64,000 nt of DNA from positions 215,477-279,476 of the forward strand of contig NZ_VFIA01000003.1 in assembly GCF_014282275.1 (NCBI RefSeq), in the 5' to 3' direction. Shown here piece by piece: positions 8,143 through 18,454 of this stretch. The first letter of the stretch is position 1. The number at the start of each line of letters is the position of its first letter. The stretch comes from Spirosoma utsteinense. Lineage in GTDB: Bacteria; Bacteroidota; Bacteroidia; Cytophagales; Spirosomataceae. The position numbers were made by a program, and so were the translations under genes. The notes beneath the pieces are model-generated. The model saw only the letters and a list, made by a program, of their open reading frames with translations, ran no database searches and had not been told where the DNA came from.

Positions 8143-8517
8143 ATGACCTTTATCGAAACCCCGAACGCCCCGGTACCCGGCGGCCATTATTCACAGGCCG
8201 TTGTTCATAACGGTCTGGTTTATTTATCCGGTATCCTGCCCATTACACCTGCTGGCGAAAAACTGAACGACGCTACCGTTGTCCAGCAAACGGAACAGAT
8301 ACTTGCCAATCTTGACGCTATCTTAGACGAGGCTGGTAGCCAGCGCGATAAAGTACTAAAAGTCAGCATTTTCATCGCCGACATCACGGCCTGGAGTGCC
8401 GTCAATCAGGTATATGCCCAGTTCTTCGGCGATCATCGTCCGGCTCGGTCGGTTGTGCCCTGCTCGACGCTCCATTACGGGTTTGGCATAGAACTGGAAG
8501 CCGTCGCGGCTGTATGA
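8143..8517 (+). CDS. RidA family reactive enamine/imine deaminase
   Basis: A 124-residue YjgF/YER057c/UK114 protein that hydrolyses reactive enamines and imines to ketones and ammonia. The ATG at 8143 is preferred to the in-frame GTG at 8110 because MTFIETPNAPVPGGHYSQAV is the normal N-terminus (Tyr-Ser-Gln-Ala) and the longer frame overlaps the amine oxidase. LVYLSGILPI and the C-terminal VPCSTLHYGFGIELEAVA strand are typical. The usual conserved Arg of classical RidA (near RSVV) is present in RPARSVVPC. Together with the upstream amine oxidase this looks like an imine-generating and imine-clearing pair. Confidence 0.93.
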   Translation: MTFIETPNAPVPGGHYSQAVVHNGLVYLSGILPITPAGEKLNDATVVQQTEQILANLDAILDEAGSQRDKVLKVSIFIADITAWSAVNQVYAQFFGDHRPARSVVPCSTLHYGFGIELEAVAAV

Positions 8518-8524
8518 CATAACC

Positions 8525-11500
8525 TTATTGTTTCACCCTGACCCGCTCACCGGCAGAATGTGCGGAGAACTCCGGCGCATAAAAGCACTGGACCGTAGCA
8601 ACGCCCGCCGAGAAATCACCCGTCTGGGCCACACGCAGGTCGTATTCGAACACGTGCGTACCAACCGGCAGGTAGCTCAGAAAGAAATCAGTGCTGGCAT
8701 CGCGGGGGGACTCATAATAACCAAGGCCATTCTGGTATTTGTAGCCCGACAAAGCCGCTACGGGTTCAAAACCCGATGCCCGCCCGTCTTTCAGGTGCAC
8801 ATATTCCATTGCGCGGTCTGTTTTCAGAATAAGCCGCACTTTGATCAGGTCGCCCGGTTTGATCGACGACTGAGATGCGACGGTCGACAGGAGGGGGCCA
8901 CCGGGTGAGTCGCGCTGGATGTAGAGCGTTTTCTGAACCGATAAACCCGCGCTACCCGGCATCACCTGATCGAGCGGTTCGAAATGCTGCCAGTACAACG
9001 CACCCCAGGCCGGGCCATCGCCAATTTTTGTAACTTGAATGACCCCCATCTCCGGTTTGATTTCGCTGGCGGCATACGTCACTTTCCGGTAACCCGTACC
9101 AGCCTCTGATGAAGTCACACGGCTTTCGATGGGCTGTCCGCCCAGGCTAACCTGCGTGTTCGTACCCGTACCAAGCCAGTCGCTACCCCGTAACAGCAGT
9201 GCATAAACGGCCTCCGTTGTGGCCTTGGTCGATGACCACGCCTGCGTTTGTTTCTGCCGCAGGAGCCAGCGTTTCATATTATCGGCTGTGGCCCGGTCCT
9301 GTTTTATTTCGTCGAACGCTTCGATCAGGTACGCCTGTGTTTCAATGGGCGTTTGATACCAGTTCAGCCCGCTCGTGTTATCGGGCCAGTACAAGCCCAT
9401 CTCCCCGGACTCCCGCGACCGCTCCAACAGGGACCGCAGAATACCTTCGGCCGTTTTTGTGTCGCCAAATCGATGCAGCGCCATGGCTGCCAGGGCCTGA
9501 CCTTGCAGACTCTGGGTAAGCCACTCAGCCCCAACGCGTTGTTTCAGATACGCCAGCACCGCTTTATCGATAGGTTTATCGAGATAGAAACTGCGGGCGT
9601 AGAGGTACTGCGTGGCCGAGAAATACCAGGCACTGGTCAACTTGCTTTTCGTTTTTCCATCGACCTTTTGCTGCTCGCTGACCCAGCGTTTGATTTCGAC
9701 ATCGGCATACTGTAGGGCACTGGCCTGCATCTGGGCTAACGCTGGCTGGACGGCCACAGGAAACGTAACCCCTAACTTCGTCAGATGGCCCAATCCACTC
9801 AGTATGTGCAGGGTCATGGGCAAATCAGGCTCCATGCCGCCAAACCATTGAAAGCCGCCCGTTGCTGTTTGCAGCTGCTTAAGTTTATCAACTGTCTGTA
9901 GCTGTTCCTGTTCCATACGATTCGCATCCAGCAACTGGCCCAGTTTAGCCTGCCGATCTGCTTCGGAGCGGGCGTCGGCCAGCCAGGGCGAATTCTCCAG
10001 CGTAACGGCTTTCAACTCCCCGTTCGATTGCAACGGGCTTTTTGGCGGCACTTTCTGCCATTCCCCGATTAGCTGCCTGAAAGCCGGCTTGCTGGCTACG
10101 ATGTGAGCGGCCAGACTATTGGCATACAACCGGCTAAATAACTGCTCGGCACATTCATACCGGTACTCCATCAGGTAGGGCAACGATTGCAGCGCATACC
10201 AGCTCGGGTTGCTGGTTACCTCCACCGTTAAGCGCTCGTGTTGTACGGGCAATTCAGGAGATAGCTTCGCGAGTGGATCGAGCGTGAAGGCCCTTGTCTC
10301 GGAACCATTGACCCAGAATGGTTTCGTGTCGGTTACGAGCATCCGGTTGGGTAAGACGGGCAGTGTGAACTCCTCGCCATCCGTGAACAGGCCTGACTCG
10401 GCGGTCAGTCGGCAGGTTACGGTTTCGAGTCCCGAGGGAATAACCAGTGTCCATCCTACCGCCTGTCCGCCACCCGGCGGGATGGACAGTGCGCCCTGAC
10501 TGTTGAGCACCTTGATTTTCTGACCGAGGGGCTCACCAGTCAGGGCATCGGTCAGCTGAAGGGCAGCCGTGCCGTTGAGTTGTTTTCCGGTCAGGTTGTT
10601 GACACGGGCAGTTAGCCGGATGGTGTCGCCTTCGCGCAGGAAACGCGGAGCGTTGGCCGTAATCATCAGCTCTTTCTGGGTAATAATTTCCCGCTCCAGG
10701 GTACCCGTTTTCAGGTCTTTCGTATGGGCGAACGCCAGCAAACGCCACCGCGTGAGAGCTTCCGGCATCGTGAATGTCAGCACCACCCGTCCCTGTTTAT
10801 CCGTCCGGGCCTGCGGCATGAAGAAAGCCGTTTCGTTGAAATTCCGGCGCGGATCGATTAATGGGGCGGCTGGAGCTATCTGTTCCGCAGCTACTGCTCC
10901 CCTCAATTCAACAACAGAACCTCCGTCCTGCATTGCTTCGGCCGCACCACCACCACGGCGCTCCTGGGTAGCTACCGCTCCTGTCATCGCTTGCTTTGCC
11001 CGGGCTCCGTAGCCGACGACAACCACCTCATTTAAGGCCTGTGCATCGGGCGGCAAGTTGAATGTAAGGGGCTTCTGCTTTATTTTCCGTTCACTCGTTA
11101 CGTAGCCGGGTGTCGAAAAAGTCAGGCTAACTTCCTCTTTCTGTGAGCTAGCCACCAGCGAGAACTCACCTTTTTCGTTTGTCGCAGTGCCTTCACTGCT
11201 TCCTTTCATGAACACCGTTACCCCGGCTACGGCATCGCCACTTTTATAGGTCAGCCTACCCCGGATTACCTTCCCGATCCGACGTACGGTTACCCGTATC
11301 GCGTTATCCAGTACGCCAGGTTCACCAGTAAACATGTAGGTAAATGGGCGGCCCCCAAATGGCGAGAATCGATACCCCATCCAACCCAGTTGATCATAGC
11401 GCCGTACGGGCACAGGTAGCTCCGGATGATACCGATAGAAAACGGCATTACTCGAACCGGTAGCAAAACTACTGGACTGCCAGCCGTAGAAAGTGGATGT

Positions 11501-14500
11501 GTAGGGCAGATAAACGGTTGTCGGCCAATCGAGCCGACCGAAAACGTCCAGCGACGCATCGTAAAGCGTAGCCACCATTTCGGCTGGGGTCTTGTTCAGG
11601 CCGTCAATCGTTAGCGTCCATGTTTCCCGTTCTCCGGGCTTGAGCTTGTTGCGGAATGTCTGCGTCTTTATCGTCAGTTGCTTGTTGGTGAAGGGCACCG
11701 TAACAAGCTGCGTTTTCTGATATAGCCGGCCATTTTGTACCATCGTAAAATGGACCGCAAAACCACCCCGCTGCGTTTCGGCAACAGGCAGGGTCACGCG
11801 CCGGGGCCGGCCATCGGTTTTCAGCCATTCCTGCCGAACGATCTGCTGTTTTTCCTCCACCGCCATCAGAACCCAACCAGGCTGAGCCGTTCCAACCCAG
11901 AAAACAGCCTCCTCGCCCGGTTCGGCGGTGGCTTTGCGAACCTGCACCCAATCATCTGCACGGGCGGATGCCACGGGTTGTTTATCGTTTACGACGGTAA
12001 AGAACGCCCGCTCTTTTATCGACTCGCCCGCAGAGTCGGCAACCGTCAGTTCGGCCACATACTCACCGGGAGTGTAGCGGTTGGGTGCTGGCTTGATGAG
12101 TGAATCAGCCGGAGCGGTGATGGCTTGCTGCTGAACAAGTTCGCCTTTAGGCCAGGATTTTGGGTCGTTCTCGGTCGCGAAGAGGTCGTTCGGAAACAGC
12201 TTCTCAAACTCCGCCCGGCTTAGCAACTGCCGGTCGGGGCGACTCCACAGCCGGGCCCGCAGCAGTCGGGTCGGTGGTTGTAGCCGATAGATAGCCAGCT
12301 CCCCCTTTGCCGGCACTTTCTCGCCCAGCTGATTGGTAATCGTCACCGGAAAAGCCGCCGGTTTATCCTGGTCGATCTGCGCCGGAATAGCCAAACTGAC
12401 TTGCAGAGCTGCATAGCCAATCTGAATTGTTTGGGTTACGCTTCGGGTTTCGCCCGCCCGGTCGGTAACGTCTATCGTAATGTCGAAGTCAAAGACCGGG
12501 TTATCCTGGCGTGATTTCTCCAGATCCGGTGTAGCCGTAAATTTAACAGTGATGTTTCCACTGGCATCCGTTTGGGCGATTCCATTGGCAATTTCTGCCT
12601 GACTCATGTTAGGATAACCGCCCCGCCGGCTCGTATACCACCAGTCCCAGCGGGGGCGGAGTTTACGGGTGACCCGGTAACGCACCGCAGCATCATCGAC
12701 AACGGCTCCCGAAAATGTTTTTGCCGAAGCCAGTACGGTAACGACCTGGCCCAGTTTCACTGATTTTTTTATCGGCTTCGTTGTTACCTCAAATGTCGGG
12801 CGTTTATATTCTTCTACCCGGATGGTAGCGCTGCCATAACTCGTTTGCAGCGTCATCATACCCGTGAGCCGCCCAACCGGAGCCGTAAACGTGGCAGTAA
12901 ACGTACCAAATTCGTTGGTTTTTAGCGTCTGCCGGGCTACCTGCTCACCGTTCTGGTCGAGCAATTCAACCGATACGTCCTGACCAGGTACACTGATATA
13001 CTGATCATCTTTACCCGCATACAGCAGTCCCTTAACATAAATTAACTGGCCTGGCCTGTAAATGGCCCGGTCGGTGAACAGGCGACTGTAGGTAGGCGTC
13101 GTCTCTTCCTGCCGGTTGTCGCCATAATTGAACTGATATTGCTGGCTGGAAAGCAGCGTGTCGCTACCGGTCGTAATTACATACCGAAACCCGGTTTCGC
13201 GGGGAAGTAAACCAATCGGTATATCAACCCGGCCGTTGGCATCAGTCAGTAAGGTCTCTTGTTTGGTTGCAGGCAACGCCGGTTTCAGGCTGATCAGTGT
13301 CACCTCTGCATTTTTTACCGGCTCACCCGTTTGTCGGTTAGTGACATAAATGATTTCATTTACCATACGCTGTGCGGGTGGCATCTGAACGTAGCCCAAA
13401 GCAGACACCGTGAACGTTGCATACTGAACCGACTCGGTTATTTCCCGAAACGTATCATCCTGCGTAGTTAGCATCACATATTGGCCTATGGGTAGCCCGG
13501 AAAGCGGCACCTCGACCGAATGGCGGTTCAGGTCACCATCGTCGGGCAGGCTTACGGTATTTTCGAGGGCGATGGGGCGTTTCAGCAGGGCAGCAAAGCG
13601 CTTCCGACGCTGGTTTTCGTCGCCTTCGCCGTTTCGGTAGGCCTCCATGTCGGCGATACTTACCCTGACAAGCCGGTATTTAATCACCCTGGTGTTCTGG
13701 TAATTCACCAGCATCCGAAATGGCTGACCGGGCGCGTTTACCTGTTCAATTTCTATGGAATAGCTGACTTTCAGCAACCGGGCCAGCAATGACTCCGCCT
13801 GTTTCGCCGACAGCGTTCCGGGGAACCGTTTGATCAGATCCCGGCAGATAGCAGCCGCCTGCTTATAGTACCAACGGGCCGGATCGGGCTGACCCAAGCC
13901 AGGGTTATCATCCCCCTTGTCGAGTGGCCCACGGTTCTTATCCGAATTGGCCAGAAAATTAGCCAGTTCATACGCATATACTGCTTCGGCAGGTTGATTT
14001 TTGAAGGCTGCCATCTGCCCTTCGAGTACCTGCCGATAGAGAGAATCCCGGCCCGGCACTACGCTGTGGCGGTGAACAAATGCCAGTCGCTCAACGTCAG
14101 CGTCGGCCAGCGCGTCGGGGCGAGCATCGGCCAGATGGAAAGCCAGCAGTTGCTGAAAAAGTAGCAGTGCCTGATAACGGCCCGATACTGAATCCTGACT
14201 TTCAATCTTTAGTTTGGCAAAAATGTCAGGTCCGGTCAGGTATTCAGGCTGGTTGATGGAAAACGTAAAAACAGGCTTTAGCAGGTCGTACTCGGTGTTT
14301 TTAAAGAAATCGATAGCCCGATGAGCGAGCAAGTCATATAAAGTTGGACGGAGTGCACGCGCGTCGGCATCGCCGGTATTGAGCAGGACATCATAGTCGG
14401 TAACGGGCGTTTTCTGCAACAGGTCTTTGGCCTCAACGGAGGCCAGATAAGCCGTCGTCATGGCTCCCATGAGCCGATGGGCATCCCAGGTTGTAAAATC

Positions 14501-14956
14501 AGCCGTTGATTCGGCGGGTTTTGCCGGCGGGTTTGCGCCCGCTTTTCCTGTAGTGGCCCGGCCTATGATAGCCCTGTTGTAAAACTTGTACCGGTTTTGC
14601 TGAAAATACTCCCAGTATACAGTAGCCAGTACGGATTGTAGCACCGACCTGGCCGGTTCGGGTGTTTCAACGATGTCGGTTCGTAGGGAGCTGACCAGCT
14701 GTACGTAGACCTCCTCATCGGAGTACGTCCGGAAGATGGTTTTATACAGGGCCGCCTTCGCTACCTGTGGGTAGTTTCGGGCCACTTTGGCTTCTTTATA
14801 GATCCGATCAGCAATAGCCAGCGCTGACTTGGGCAGACCTTTGGCGGCCAGTGAGTCGGCCCGTTTCCAGTCGCGGGCATAGGCGGGTTGCGGGCGATTT
14901 TGTGCAGACACCGTCAGGGCTAAAAGCGTAATAAAAAGAGTGAGTAAGTAATTCAT
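8525..14956 (-). CDS. Giant alpha-2-macroglobulin family protein with a SusC-type regulatory insert
   Basis: A secreted 2143-residue bacterial alpha-2-macroglobulin, a large protease-trapping protein of the periplasm or cell surface. The chosen start (ATG at 14956) begins with a signal peptide, MNYLLTLFITLLALTVSAQ. A longer frame to 15088 is rejected because it runs through a terminator. A helical region to about residue 450 is followed by MG-type beta domains (MG2 around ITNRQTGEPVKNAEVTL and RLFTDRAIYRPGQLIYVKG), the A2M domain (ETAFFMPQARTDKQGRVVLTF) and the thioester motif CAEQ at 1602-1605 in the helical toroid. Around 1231-1317 lies a carboxypeptidase-regulatory-like domain ending in LNEVVVVGYGARA, the sequence signature normally found before the plug of SusC/RagA TonB receptors. 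It converges on RidA with only 7 bp between the stop codons. No penicillin-binding partner gene (PbpC) is adjacent. Confidence 0.92.
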   Translation of the reverse strand: MNYLLTLFITLLALTVSAQNRPQPAYARDWKRADSLAAKGLPKSALAIADRIYKEAKVARNYPQVAKAALYKTIFRTYSDEEVYVQLVSSLRTDIVETPEPARSVLQSVLATVYWEYFQQNRYKFYNRAIIGRATTGKAGANPPAKPAESTADFTTWDAHRLMGAMTTAYLASVEAKDLLQKTPVTDYDVLLNTGDADARALRPTLYDLLAHRAIDFFKNTEYDLLKPVFTFSINQPEYLTGPDIFAKLKIESQDSVSGRYQALLLFQQLLAFHLADARPDALADADVERLAFVHRHSVVPGRDSLYRQVLEGQMAAFKNQPAEAVYAYELANFLANSDKNRGPLDKGDDNPGLGQPDPARWYYKQAAAICRDLIKRFPGTLSAKQAESLLARLLKVSYSIEIEQVNAPGQPFRMLVNYQNTRVIKYRLVRVSIADMEAYRNGEGDENQRRKRFAALLKRPIALENTVSLPDDGDLNRHSVEVPLSGLPIGQYVMLTTQDDTFREITESVQYATFTVSALGYVQMPPAQRMVNEIIYVTNRQTGEPVKNAEVTLISLKPALPATKQETLLTDANGRVDIPIGLLPRETGFRYVITTGSDTLLSSQQYQFNYGDNRQEETTPTYSRLFTDRAIYRPGQLIYVKGLLYAGKDDQYISVPGQDVSVELLDQNGEQVARQTLKTNEFGTFTATFTAPVGRLTGMMTLQTSYGSATIRVEEYKRPTFEVTTKPIKKSVKLGQVVTVLASAKTFSGAVVDDAAVRYRVTRKLRPRWDWWYTSRRGGYPNMSQAEIANGIAQTDASGNITVKFTATPDLEKSRQDNPVFDFDITIDVTDRAGETRSVTQTIQIGYAALQVSLAIPAQIDQDKPAAFPVTITNQLGEKVPAKGELAIYRLQPPTRLLRARLWSRPDRQLLSRAEFEKLFPNDLFATENDPKSWPKGELVQQQAITAPADSLIKPAPNRYTPGEYVAELTVADSAGESIKERAFFTVVNDKQPVASARADDWVQVRKATAEPGEEAVFWVGTAQPGWVLMAVEEKQQIVRQEWLKTDGRPRRVTLPVAETQRGGFAVHFTMVQNGRLYQKTQLVTVPFTNKQLTIKTQTFRNKLKPGERETWTLTIDGLNKTPAEMVATLYDASLDVFGRLDWPTTVYLPYTSTFYGWQSSSFATGSSNAVFYRYHPELPVPVRRYDQLGWMGYRFSPFGGRPFTYMFTGEPGVLDNAIRVTVRRIGKVIRGRLTYKSGDAVAGVTVFMKGSSEGTATNEKGEFSLVASSQKEEVSLTFSTPGYVTSERKIKQKPLTFNLPPDAQALNEVVVVGYGARAKQAMTGAVATQERRGGGAAEAMQDGGSVVELRGAVAAEQIAPAAPLIDPRRNFNETAFFMPQARTDKQGRVVLTFTMPEALTRWRLLAFAHTKDLKTGTLEREIITQKELMITANAPRFLREGDTIRLTARVNNLTGKQLNGTAALQLTDALTGEPLGQKIKVLNSQGALSIPPGGGQAVGWTLVIPSGLETVTCRLTAESGLFTDGEEFTLPVLPNRMLVTDTKPFWVNGSETRAFTLDPLAKLSPELPVQHERLTVEVTSNPSWYALQSLPYLMEYRYECAEQLFSRLYANSLAAHIVASKPAFRQLIGEWQKVPPKSPLQSNGELKAVTLENSPWLADARSEADRQAKLGQLLDANRMEQEQLQTVDKLKQLQTATGGFQWFGGMEPDLPMTLHILSGLGHLTKLGVTFPVAVQPALAQMQASALQYADVEIKRWVSEQQKVDGKTKSKLTSAWYFSATQYLYARSFYLDKPIDKAVLAYLKQRVGAEWLTQSLQGQALAAMALHRFGDTKTAEGILRSLLERSRESGEMGLYWPDNTSGLNWYQTPIETQAYLIEAFDEIKQDRATADNMKRWLLRQKQTQAWSSTKATTEAVYALLLRGSDWLGTGTNTQVSLGGQPIESRVTSSEAGTGYRKVTYAASEIKPEMGVIQVTKIGDGPAWGALYWQHFEPLDQVMPGSAGLSVQKTLYIQRDSPGGPLLSTVASQSSIKPGDLIKVRLILKTDRAMEYVHLKDGRASGFEPVAALSGYKYQNGLGYYESPRDASTDFFLSYLPVGTHVFEYDLRVAQTGDFSAGVATVQCFYAPEFSAHSAGERVRVKQ

Positions 14957-15040
14957 CCAGAATAGTGAACGTGTCTGTCGTTGGGATTGATGAATGTATA
15001 CGCGTTTTTCCACAACGGTTGCTTGTATGATCCAAAAAAA

Positions 15041-15090
15041 GGGTGAAGGGTTTAATGAACAGACATTCCTATTCATTAAACCCTTCACCC
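15041..15090 (-). terminator. Intrinsic terminator of the PVC-type heme protein operon
   Basis: Perfect 19-bp arms at 15041-15059 and 15072-15090 with a 12-nt loop. Read on the minus strand, the stem is followed by a run of seven T (complement of the A run at 15034-15040). It sits 39 bases past the stop codon at 15129. It also shows that the alpha-2-macroglobulin message starts further left, supporting its start at 14956. Confidence 0.88.
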
Positions 15091-15128
15091 ATTCTACATG
15101 CCTAACCCGCTTACAACCTGCCTGCTAC

Positions 15129-18100
15129 CTACTGCTTCAGCAAAAACGCTGTCAAATCAGCTATTTGTTGGGGTTTGAGACCCATCGACTCAGGGCGGGG
15201 CATAAGACTGTTTTTGAACTGACGGCGTGATGACACGCTGGCTGTCGGGATTGTATGCTTCTGTCCCGTTACCCCTTTGATAACGACCGACTGTTCGCCA
15301 TCACTCACCAGAAAACCGTAGTAAGTCTGCCCGGTTTTGGTAGTAACCAGCCACGGCTCGTAACCAAACGCAATACCCGCACTGGGATTCAGAATAGCGT
15401 CGAGCAGGGCGTTTTTGTCGAGTTTTTGGTGGATCTGCGTTAGCTCCGGCCCAACGTCGTTGCCGAGTTGCTTGTGGCGATGGCAAGAGGCACACGTGGT
15501 TTTGAACACCGCCTGGCCCGTTCGTTCGTCACCCGTCAGCGAAGCGATCTGGTCGAGTACCAACCCGGCCCGGCCACTGGTGACCGAAGCGGCTGGCGCG
15601 GGTGTCGGCGATACAACCGGGCTTTCTTTGGTCTCTTTCATAATAGCCTCTTTTTTTACCGGTTCCGCTTTCGTTGTTTCGGCTTTGGCAATCACCTTCC
15701 TGGGCGATTCAGGTTTAGGCATCTCAACGGGAGCCGTTTCTGCTCTGGTGACCTCCACCCGGACGGGTTCGGTACGCACAGGTTCAGAACGTACTTGTTC
15801 GGCAACGACCGGCTCAACGGCTTTCTTCGGGCTAAAATATTCTCTTGACATCGTCCGTACGGTCTGGTCCGGATTTTTCAACATCGTTGACGACACCGCC
15901 TTCATGAGCACATCCGATAATTTACCTTCGGCCGCTAACCCTACCAGTATTTTTCCTCCTTCGGGGTCGCGGGCCATTTCGAGCGCGGTCCGGCGCTTTT
16001 CTGTATCTGACTTGTACTCATCTAGCAGCACCTGCCGCCTGGCCAGCATTTTCTGCTCACTGGCCGATACTTTCGTTGGCATCAGCTCATCCCAGTTCAG
16101 CAGTTTAGCCCAATCGTTACCGCGCCGAAAGCCCGTCCAGTAATTTGCCTGATCGGCAATGTCTTTATCGGGCGATTTGGTCAGGTCAACCATAGCCTGA
16201 GCGGCAGCGCGGCTCTTGATGAATCCCAGCGTTACAATCGCCTGTTTACGGGCGTCGGCCGAAAGTTGTTGGGCGTCGGCTCGTTTTTTCAGCAATTCAA
16301 CGGCCGAGGGCGGGTGTAGCTCCCAGATCAGATTAGCCGTTTTCTGATCCCACACAACCGGATCGGCGGGGAGTGTCGGGCGGAGGTCATCGAACAGGGC
16401 TTCTTCTTTCCCATCGGCAGCCTGACCGAGGGCGGTCAGGTAGTAGCGATCCTGCCCGTCGTAGCGTTTGATCAGATTCAGCAGCATGAAACGGCACTCG
16501 GCATAGGGCACATCGCGCAGCGCAATAGCCACGTCCCGGCGGACGGCCGCACTGGGGTCGTTGGCAAGATTACCCAGCAACGGCATCAGCGCTTTCTGCG
16601 AAGCGGTCAACGATGGAATCGCTTTTGAATTTTCGGGGGTTATACTTCGCAGCGCCCGTAGCGCTACCAGCCGTGTCGACGCATCAGCTGCTTTCAGTAA
16701 ACGCTCTACCTCAAACTGCCCTTCGGCCCCTAAATGGGCGAGCAGATAGATGGCCCGCGCCCTATGGTACGGATTTGTCGATGTCAGCAACGCCATAACG
16801 GGTTCGACGGCCTCTTCGCCCCGCTCCTTCAGCCCCTCGAAACCCAGCATCCGTACGTTAACAGCCGGGTTGAGCAGGGCCGCAATCTGACCATCGATGG
16901 TGCGTAAATCAATCCTGGGCGAACGCAGTTTCTTTCCTTTGGGCGTAATCCGGTAGATGCGTCCATAGCCTTCTTTATCCTGCATCTGATGGCCGCCCAC
17001 CACGGGATCATACCAGTCGGCGATGTACAGCGCGCCATCGGTACCCACCGTAATATCGCTTGGCCGAAACCATTTGCGGGTGTCCGTTGCTACATCGTCC
17101 CATTTGTAATTTTCGCTGACTTGCGGGAAGGTACTGATCAGATCGGTGCGTGGCATCCGGTACCCCGCTCCCCATGACTCCGGTTTGTACGAAAAGATCA
17201 CATTCCGGCCAGCCTCGGCGCTGAGCACTATGCCCCGGTACTGGGGGCCCAGCTGATCGCCTTCGTACACGACCATACCCGTAGGAGAACCGGCTCCCGA
17301 GATATCGCCTACGGGCATTACGCCGGGATCTTCCTGATGCCAGTGGGCCACGGGGATGGACTGTCCGGGGCGCTGGTCGCCCTGCCAGTAGCGGGTTCCA
17401 TCGTTGCTGAAATACCCTGCGTTACCGCCTTCCATAAGCCAGCTCGTGCGGCAGGCTACTACCTGATCGTCGTTGTCGTTCTGCCACATGTTGCCATAGG
17501 AGTCCAGCGCCGTTTCGTAATTGTTGCGGAAGTTATGGCCCATGACTTTCAGGTTGGACCCGTCGGGGTTGATCCTCAGGGCCATACCGCCCACCCATAC
17601 CCGCCCATCGTCGCTCACCTGATTGCCGTGGTTGATTTTGTTGTAGGGCGTTCCTCCCACATACAGACTTCCGGAGCGGAGTGTCCAGCCGTCGCGGTCG
17701 GTAACAACATGCGGTCCGGCATTACCCGTGTTGAAATAGTATTTGCCGTCGGGCCCGGCCACAACGGCATGTAGCGCATGATCGTGGTCCAGCCCGCCAA
17801 AGCCTGTTAGCATAACCTCTTTCTTATCGGGCTTGTCATCGCCGTTTTCGTCGGTATACACCACGATATTGGGCGAACAGGAGACAATGACCTTATTGCC
17901 AATGACAGCAATGCCCAGGGGCGATACCAGGTCAGGATCGGTAACGAACACTTTGCTCGCATCGGCTTTTCCGTCTCCATTGGTATCCTCGAGGATCATG
18001 ACCCGCTCGCCTTCCGGATGGTTGAGCCGGTTGCGGGACCCATCCGATCCGGGACTATCCGGTCTCGAACCATCCGGTCCGGGCTTGTTATTGAATTTGC

Positions 18101-18404
18101 GATAGTTGACCGCTTCCGTAATCCAGACCCGCCCTTTGGCGTCAATGTCCATATTGGTCGGATTGTAGAACATAGGCGCTTCAGCCCAAAGCGTAGCTTC
18201 GAGGTCATCGGGCAGGTAGAGCGTCTGGCCCGAATCCCGGCCCATTGCGCCCAGATGCTGCGGATGAAGACCGTTTGTGCCGGCGGGTTCGTAGCTGGTT
18301 GACGGTTTCGTTGACACCGAAACGGTTTGTCCGGCCAGATACAGCAAACCGGCCGTTGTCAGAAACAGGGGCAGTCTATTGAAAGCAGTTAGTGTTGTCT
18401 TCAT
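15129..18404 (-). CDS. PVC-type heme-binding CxxCH protein (membrane-bound dehydrogenase, HEAT repeats, cytochrome c)
   Basis: An exported 1091-residue protein. The start is placed at ATG 18404 (MKTTLTAFNRLPLFLTTAGLL), which gives a clear signal peptide; the 14 extra codons upstream do not. A beta-propeller dehydrogenase-like domain covers about 60-480 (LPDDLEATLWAEAPMF; MDIDAKGRVWITEAVNYR). HEAT-like repeats follow, then a low-complexity Pro/Glu/Val/Arg linker (EPVRTEPVRVEVTRAE), and a C-terminal monoheme cytochrome c domain with CASCH at 971-975. The family is thought to oxidise sugars or related compounds and pass electrons outwards; the substrate is unknown. It lies 50 bases behind a TIM-barrel epimerase gene in the same operon, which supports a role in carbohydrate use. 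Confidence 0.92.
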   Translation of the reverse strand: MKTTLTAFNRLPLFLTTAGLLYLAGQTVSVSTKPSTSYEPAGTNGLHPQHLGAMGRDSGQTLYLPDDLEATLWAEAPMFYNPTNMDIDAKGRVWITEAVNYRKFNNKPGPDGSRPDSPGSDGSRNRLNHPEGERVMILEDTNGDGKADASKVFVTDPDLVSPLGIAVIGNKVIVSCSPNIVVYTDENGDDKPDKKEVMLTGFGGLDHDHALHAVVAGPDGKYYFNTGNAGPHVVTDRDGWTLRSGSLYVGGTPYNKINHGNQVSDDGRVWVGGMALRINPDGSNLKVMGHNFRNNYETALDSYGNMWQNDNDDQVVACRTSWLMEGGNAGYFSNDGTRYWQGDQRPGQSIPVAHWHQEDPGVMPVGDISGAGSPTGMVVYEGDQLGPQYRGIVLSAEAGRNVIFSYKPESWGAGYRMPRTDLISTFPQVSENYKWDDVATDTRKWFRPSDITVGTDGALYIADWYDPVVGGHQMQDKEGYGRIYRITPKGKKLRSPRIDLRTIDGQIAALLNPAVNVRMLGFEGLKERGEEAVEPVMALLTSTNPYHRARAIYLLAHLGAEGQFEVERLLKAADASTRLVALRALRSITPENSKAIPSLTASQKALMPLLGNLANDPSAAVRRDVAIALRDVPYAECRFMLLNLIKRYDGQDRYYLTALGQAADGKEEALFDDLRPTLPADPVVWDQKTANLIWELHPPSAVELLKKRADAQQLSADARKQAIVTLGFIKSRAAAQAMVDLTKSPDKDIADQANYWTGFRRGNDWAKLLNWDELMPTKVSASEQKMLARRQVLLDEYKSDTEKRRTALEMARDPEGGKILVGLAAEGKLSDVLMKAVSSTMLKNPDQTVRTMSREYFSPKKAVEPVVAEQVRSEPVRTEPVRVEVTRAETAPVEMPKPESPRKVIAKAETTKAEPVKKEAIMKETKESPVVSPTPAPAASVTSGRAGLVLDQIASLTGDERTGQAVFKTTCASCHRHKQLGNDVGPELTQIHQKLDKNALLDAILNPSAGIAFGYEPWLVTTKTGQTYYGFLVSDGEQSVVIKGVTGQKHTIPTASVSSRRQFKNSLMPRPESMGLKPQQIADLTAFLLKQ

Positions 18405-18454
18405 ACATACACGTTCATCCAACCATTCACAAAACCGGATGAGCAATAAATAAT

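Noticed and set aside
10981..11300. Separate TonB-dependent receptor suggested by the VVVVGYG motif
   Set aside because: The motif lies in the continuous alpha-2-macroglobulin frame and no plug or barrel domain follows.
14957..15088. N-terminal extension of the alpha-2-macroglobulin
   Set aside because: It would run through the terminator at 15041-15090 and places the signal peptide 44 residues inside the protein.
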